A DNA stretch of 5,741 nucleotides. It comes from Chloroflexota bacterium (lineage in GTDB: Bacteria; Chloroflexota; Anaerolineae; Thermoflexales; Thermoflexaceae). Both the position numbers and the translations under genes were made by a program. The DNA is taken from assembly GCA_030550075.1 (NCBI GenBank), contig JAUQQB010000201.1:1-5741 (forward strand). The letters run 5' to 3'. The notes beneath the pieces are model-generated. The model was not told the origin of the DNA, did no database searches, and saw only the letters and a list, made by a program, of their open reading frames with translations. The number at the start of each line of letters is the position of its first letter. Positions within the stretch are counted from its first letter, which is position 1. Shown here in pieces: positions 4,489 through 5,741 of the stretch.

Positions 4489-5741
4489 ATGCCAAAGCGG
4501 TTTGTCTCCTGGATGATCGGGGGGCCCCAGGGCAGTGGGATCAACGTGGCGGCGGAGACTCTCGCCAAGGCCTTTAGCCGGGGTGGGCTCTACGTCTTCG
4601 CCAACATCGAATACCACTCCAACATCATGGGCAAGCACAGCTATTATCGAGTCCGGGTCTCCGAGGACCCGATCCATGCCCCCGTTGATGAGGTGCACCT
4701 CCTCGCCGCGCTGGATGAAGAGACCCTCTTCGGCGACCACCATCATAACCCCGAGTTCCCCACCCACCATGGCCACGTTCACGAAGTGGTGCCGGGGGGC
4801 GGGATCATCTACGACGCGGATCTGGGGGATATCCGGGATCGTTTGAGGCGGGATGATCTGCGGCTTTATCCCGTGCCGTATTTTGAAATGATCCGCCGGG
4901 CGCTGGAGCCTTTCGGCAAGGCGGCGGAATATCGTCAATACGACATCATGCGGAACACGGTGGCGCTGGGGGCAACCCTGGCGATCCTGGATTACGATTT
5001 CGATCTCGTCGCCGAAGTGATCCGTGAGCAGTTTAAGGGGCGTCGGGCCCGGCTGGCGGACCTGAACATCCAGGCCATACGGGTCACCTATGATTATGTG
5101 CGCGAGCACTTTGGAAACGACTTCCCCTGGAAGGTTCGTAAGCGGGAGCGGCGAGGGGATCAAATCCTGATCCGTGGCGTGCAGGCGATCGCGCTGGGCA
5201 AGCTTCAGGCCGGGCTGGGCGTCCAGACCTATTATCCGATCAGTCCGGCGACGGACGAAAGCACATACCTGGAAGCGGTCCAGAGCAAATATAACGTGGT
5301 GGTCATCCAGACGGAGGATGAGATCTCTGCGATCAACATGGCAGTCGGCGCAGCCCATGCGGGAGCTCGGGCCTCCACCTCCACGGCAGGACCGGGTTTC
5401 GCCCTGATGCCGGAAGGCATCGGGTTCGCGGCCATCACCGAGGCGCCGGGCCTGGTGGTGTTCCTCTATCAGCGCGGCGGCCCCAGCACGGGGCTTCCCA
5501 CCCGTACGGAGCAGGCGGATCTGGGGTTTGCGCTTCATCCCGCCCATGGGGAGTTCCCTCACATCGTCATCGCCCCGGGGGATGTGGTGGAGGCCTTCTA
5601 CGACAGCTTCGAAGCCTTCAACTGGGCCGATCGCTACCAGATGCCGGTGATCGTGCTGGTGGATAAATACCTGGCCAGCAGTTATGTCACGGTTCCCCGC
5701 TTCGAAACCCGTCACCTGGTGATCGATCGGGGAATTCGCTA
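4489..5741 (+). CDS. korA: 2-oxoacid:ferredoxin oxidoreductase, fused gamma-alpha subunit (3' end beyond window)
   Basis: The family converts a 2-oxoacid, CoA and oxidised ferredoxin to acyl-CoA, CO2 and reduced ferredoxin, with a thiamine-diphosphate beta subunit. The 417 visible residues start with a gamma domain (about 6-185) opening SWMIGGPQGSGINVAAETLA, then ANIEYHSNIMGKHSYYRVRV. The alpha domain (about 225 onward) has GVQTYYPISPATDES (244-258), IQTEDEISAINMAVGAAHAG, TSTAGPGFALMPEGIGFA and RGGPSTGLPTRTEQADL. The YPITP motif, which contacts substrate and CoA, reads YPISP with Ser252. The ATDES ending and gamma-domain wording recall, from memory, the two-subunit enzymes of Sulfolobus-type archaea. 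The start is set by GGGAGG (4475-4480), 8 bases upstream. Fused alpha subunits usually run to about 560-630 residues, so roughly a third is missing; the beta gene is expected just outside the window. Pyruvate versus 2-oxoglutarate preference cannot be decided, so the symbol is tentative. Confidence 0.92.
   Translation, partial: MPKRFVSWMIGGPQGSGINVAAETLAKAFSRGGLYVFANIEYHSNIMGKHSYYRVRVSEDPIHAPVDEVHLLAALDEETLFGDHHHNPEFPTHHGHVHEVVPGGGIIYDADLGDIRDRLRRDDLRLYPVPYFEMIRRALEPFGKAAEYRQYDIMRNTVALGATLAILDYDFDLVAEVIREQFKGRRARLADLNIQAIRVTYDYVREHFGNDFPWKVRKRERRGDQILIRGVQAIALGKLQAGLGVQTYYPISPATDESTYLEAVQSKYNVVVIQTEDEISAINMAVGAAHAGARASTSTAGPGFALMPEGIGFAAITEAPGLVVFLYQRGGPSTGLPTRTEQADLGFALHPAHGEFPHIVIAPGDVVEAFYDSFEAFNWADRYQMPVIVLVDKYLASSYVTVPRFETRHLVIDRGIR

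Noticed and set aside
4331..4516. 61-codon frame in the leader, checked as a leader peptide
   Set aside because: The purine tract before its ATG is too close to act as a ribosome site, and the sequence has no run of one amino acid typical of attenuator peptides.
4402..5715. 437-codon open frame on the minus strand
   Set aside because: It lies antisense to the well-supported oxidoreductase alpha gene and shows no family motif or ribosome site. Long antisense frames are expected in GC-rich genes.

Overview
The window reads as bacterial chromosome: GC-rich, gene-dense, with Shine-Dalgarno starts and sigma70-like promoters. The gene mix is a MaoC hydratase, a fused gamma-alpha 2-oxoacid:ferredoxin oxidoreductase and exonuclease VII, alongside frequent GC-rich intergenic palindromes. 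My best guess is a thermophilic Chloroflexota-like bacterium. That assignment is inference from style only; no marker gene is present.

Layout. The left 3.5 kb is coded on the minus strand. From right to left it holds a SIS-domain sugar-phosphate isomerase/deaminase (2450-3481), a 13-codon linker ORF (2412-2453), xseA for the exonuclease VII large subunit (1183-2415), and a 45-codon ORF (1049-1186). Every junction is a 4-base ATGA stop/start overlap, and all three starts read ATGAACG, so the run looks translationally coupled. After a gene-free, hairpin-rich stretch (about 660-1048) comes a separate minus-strand pair: an unrecognised 69-residue protein (450-659) whose stop overlaps (GTGA) the start of a PIN-domain protein (1-453). 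The PIN gene leaves the window at position 1. This has the architecture of a type II toxin-antitoxin module.

The right 2.2 kb is coded on the plus strand. The divergent intergenic region 3482-3673 has plus and minus -10 boxes lying on top of each other, a GAGGG/CCCTC palindrome cluster inside the plus promoter, and a 51-base imperfect hairpin just before a MaoC-type hydratase gene (3674-4141). A 347-base gap then carries a weak terminator candidate, a good promoter (TTTACA-17-TATACT) and a leader of about 175 nt with several competing helices. The leader runs into the 2-oxoacid:ferredoxin oxidoreductase alpha gene (4489 to past the right edge).

How the genes may work together. The SIS protein acts on amino-sugar phosphates and XseA on single-stranded DNA, so their link looks like operon economy rather than a shared pathway. 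MaoC (acyl-CoA hydration) and the oxidoreductase (acyl-CoA formation from 2-oxoacids, or the reverse) fit general CoA-ester metabolism, but each has its own promoter. The most unusual signals are the ATGAACG coupling chain, the unrecognised partner of the PIN protein, the altered GHAID motif in XseA, and the structured leader before the oxidoreductase.
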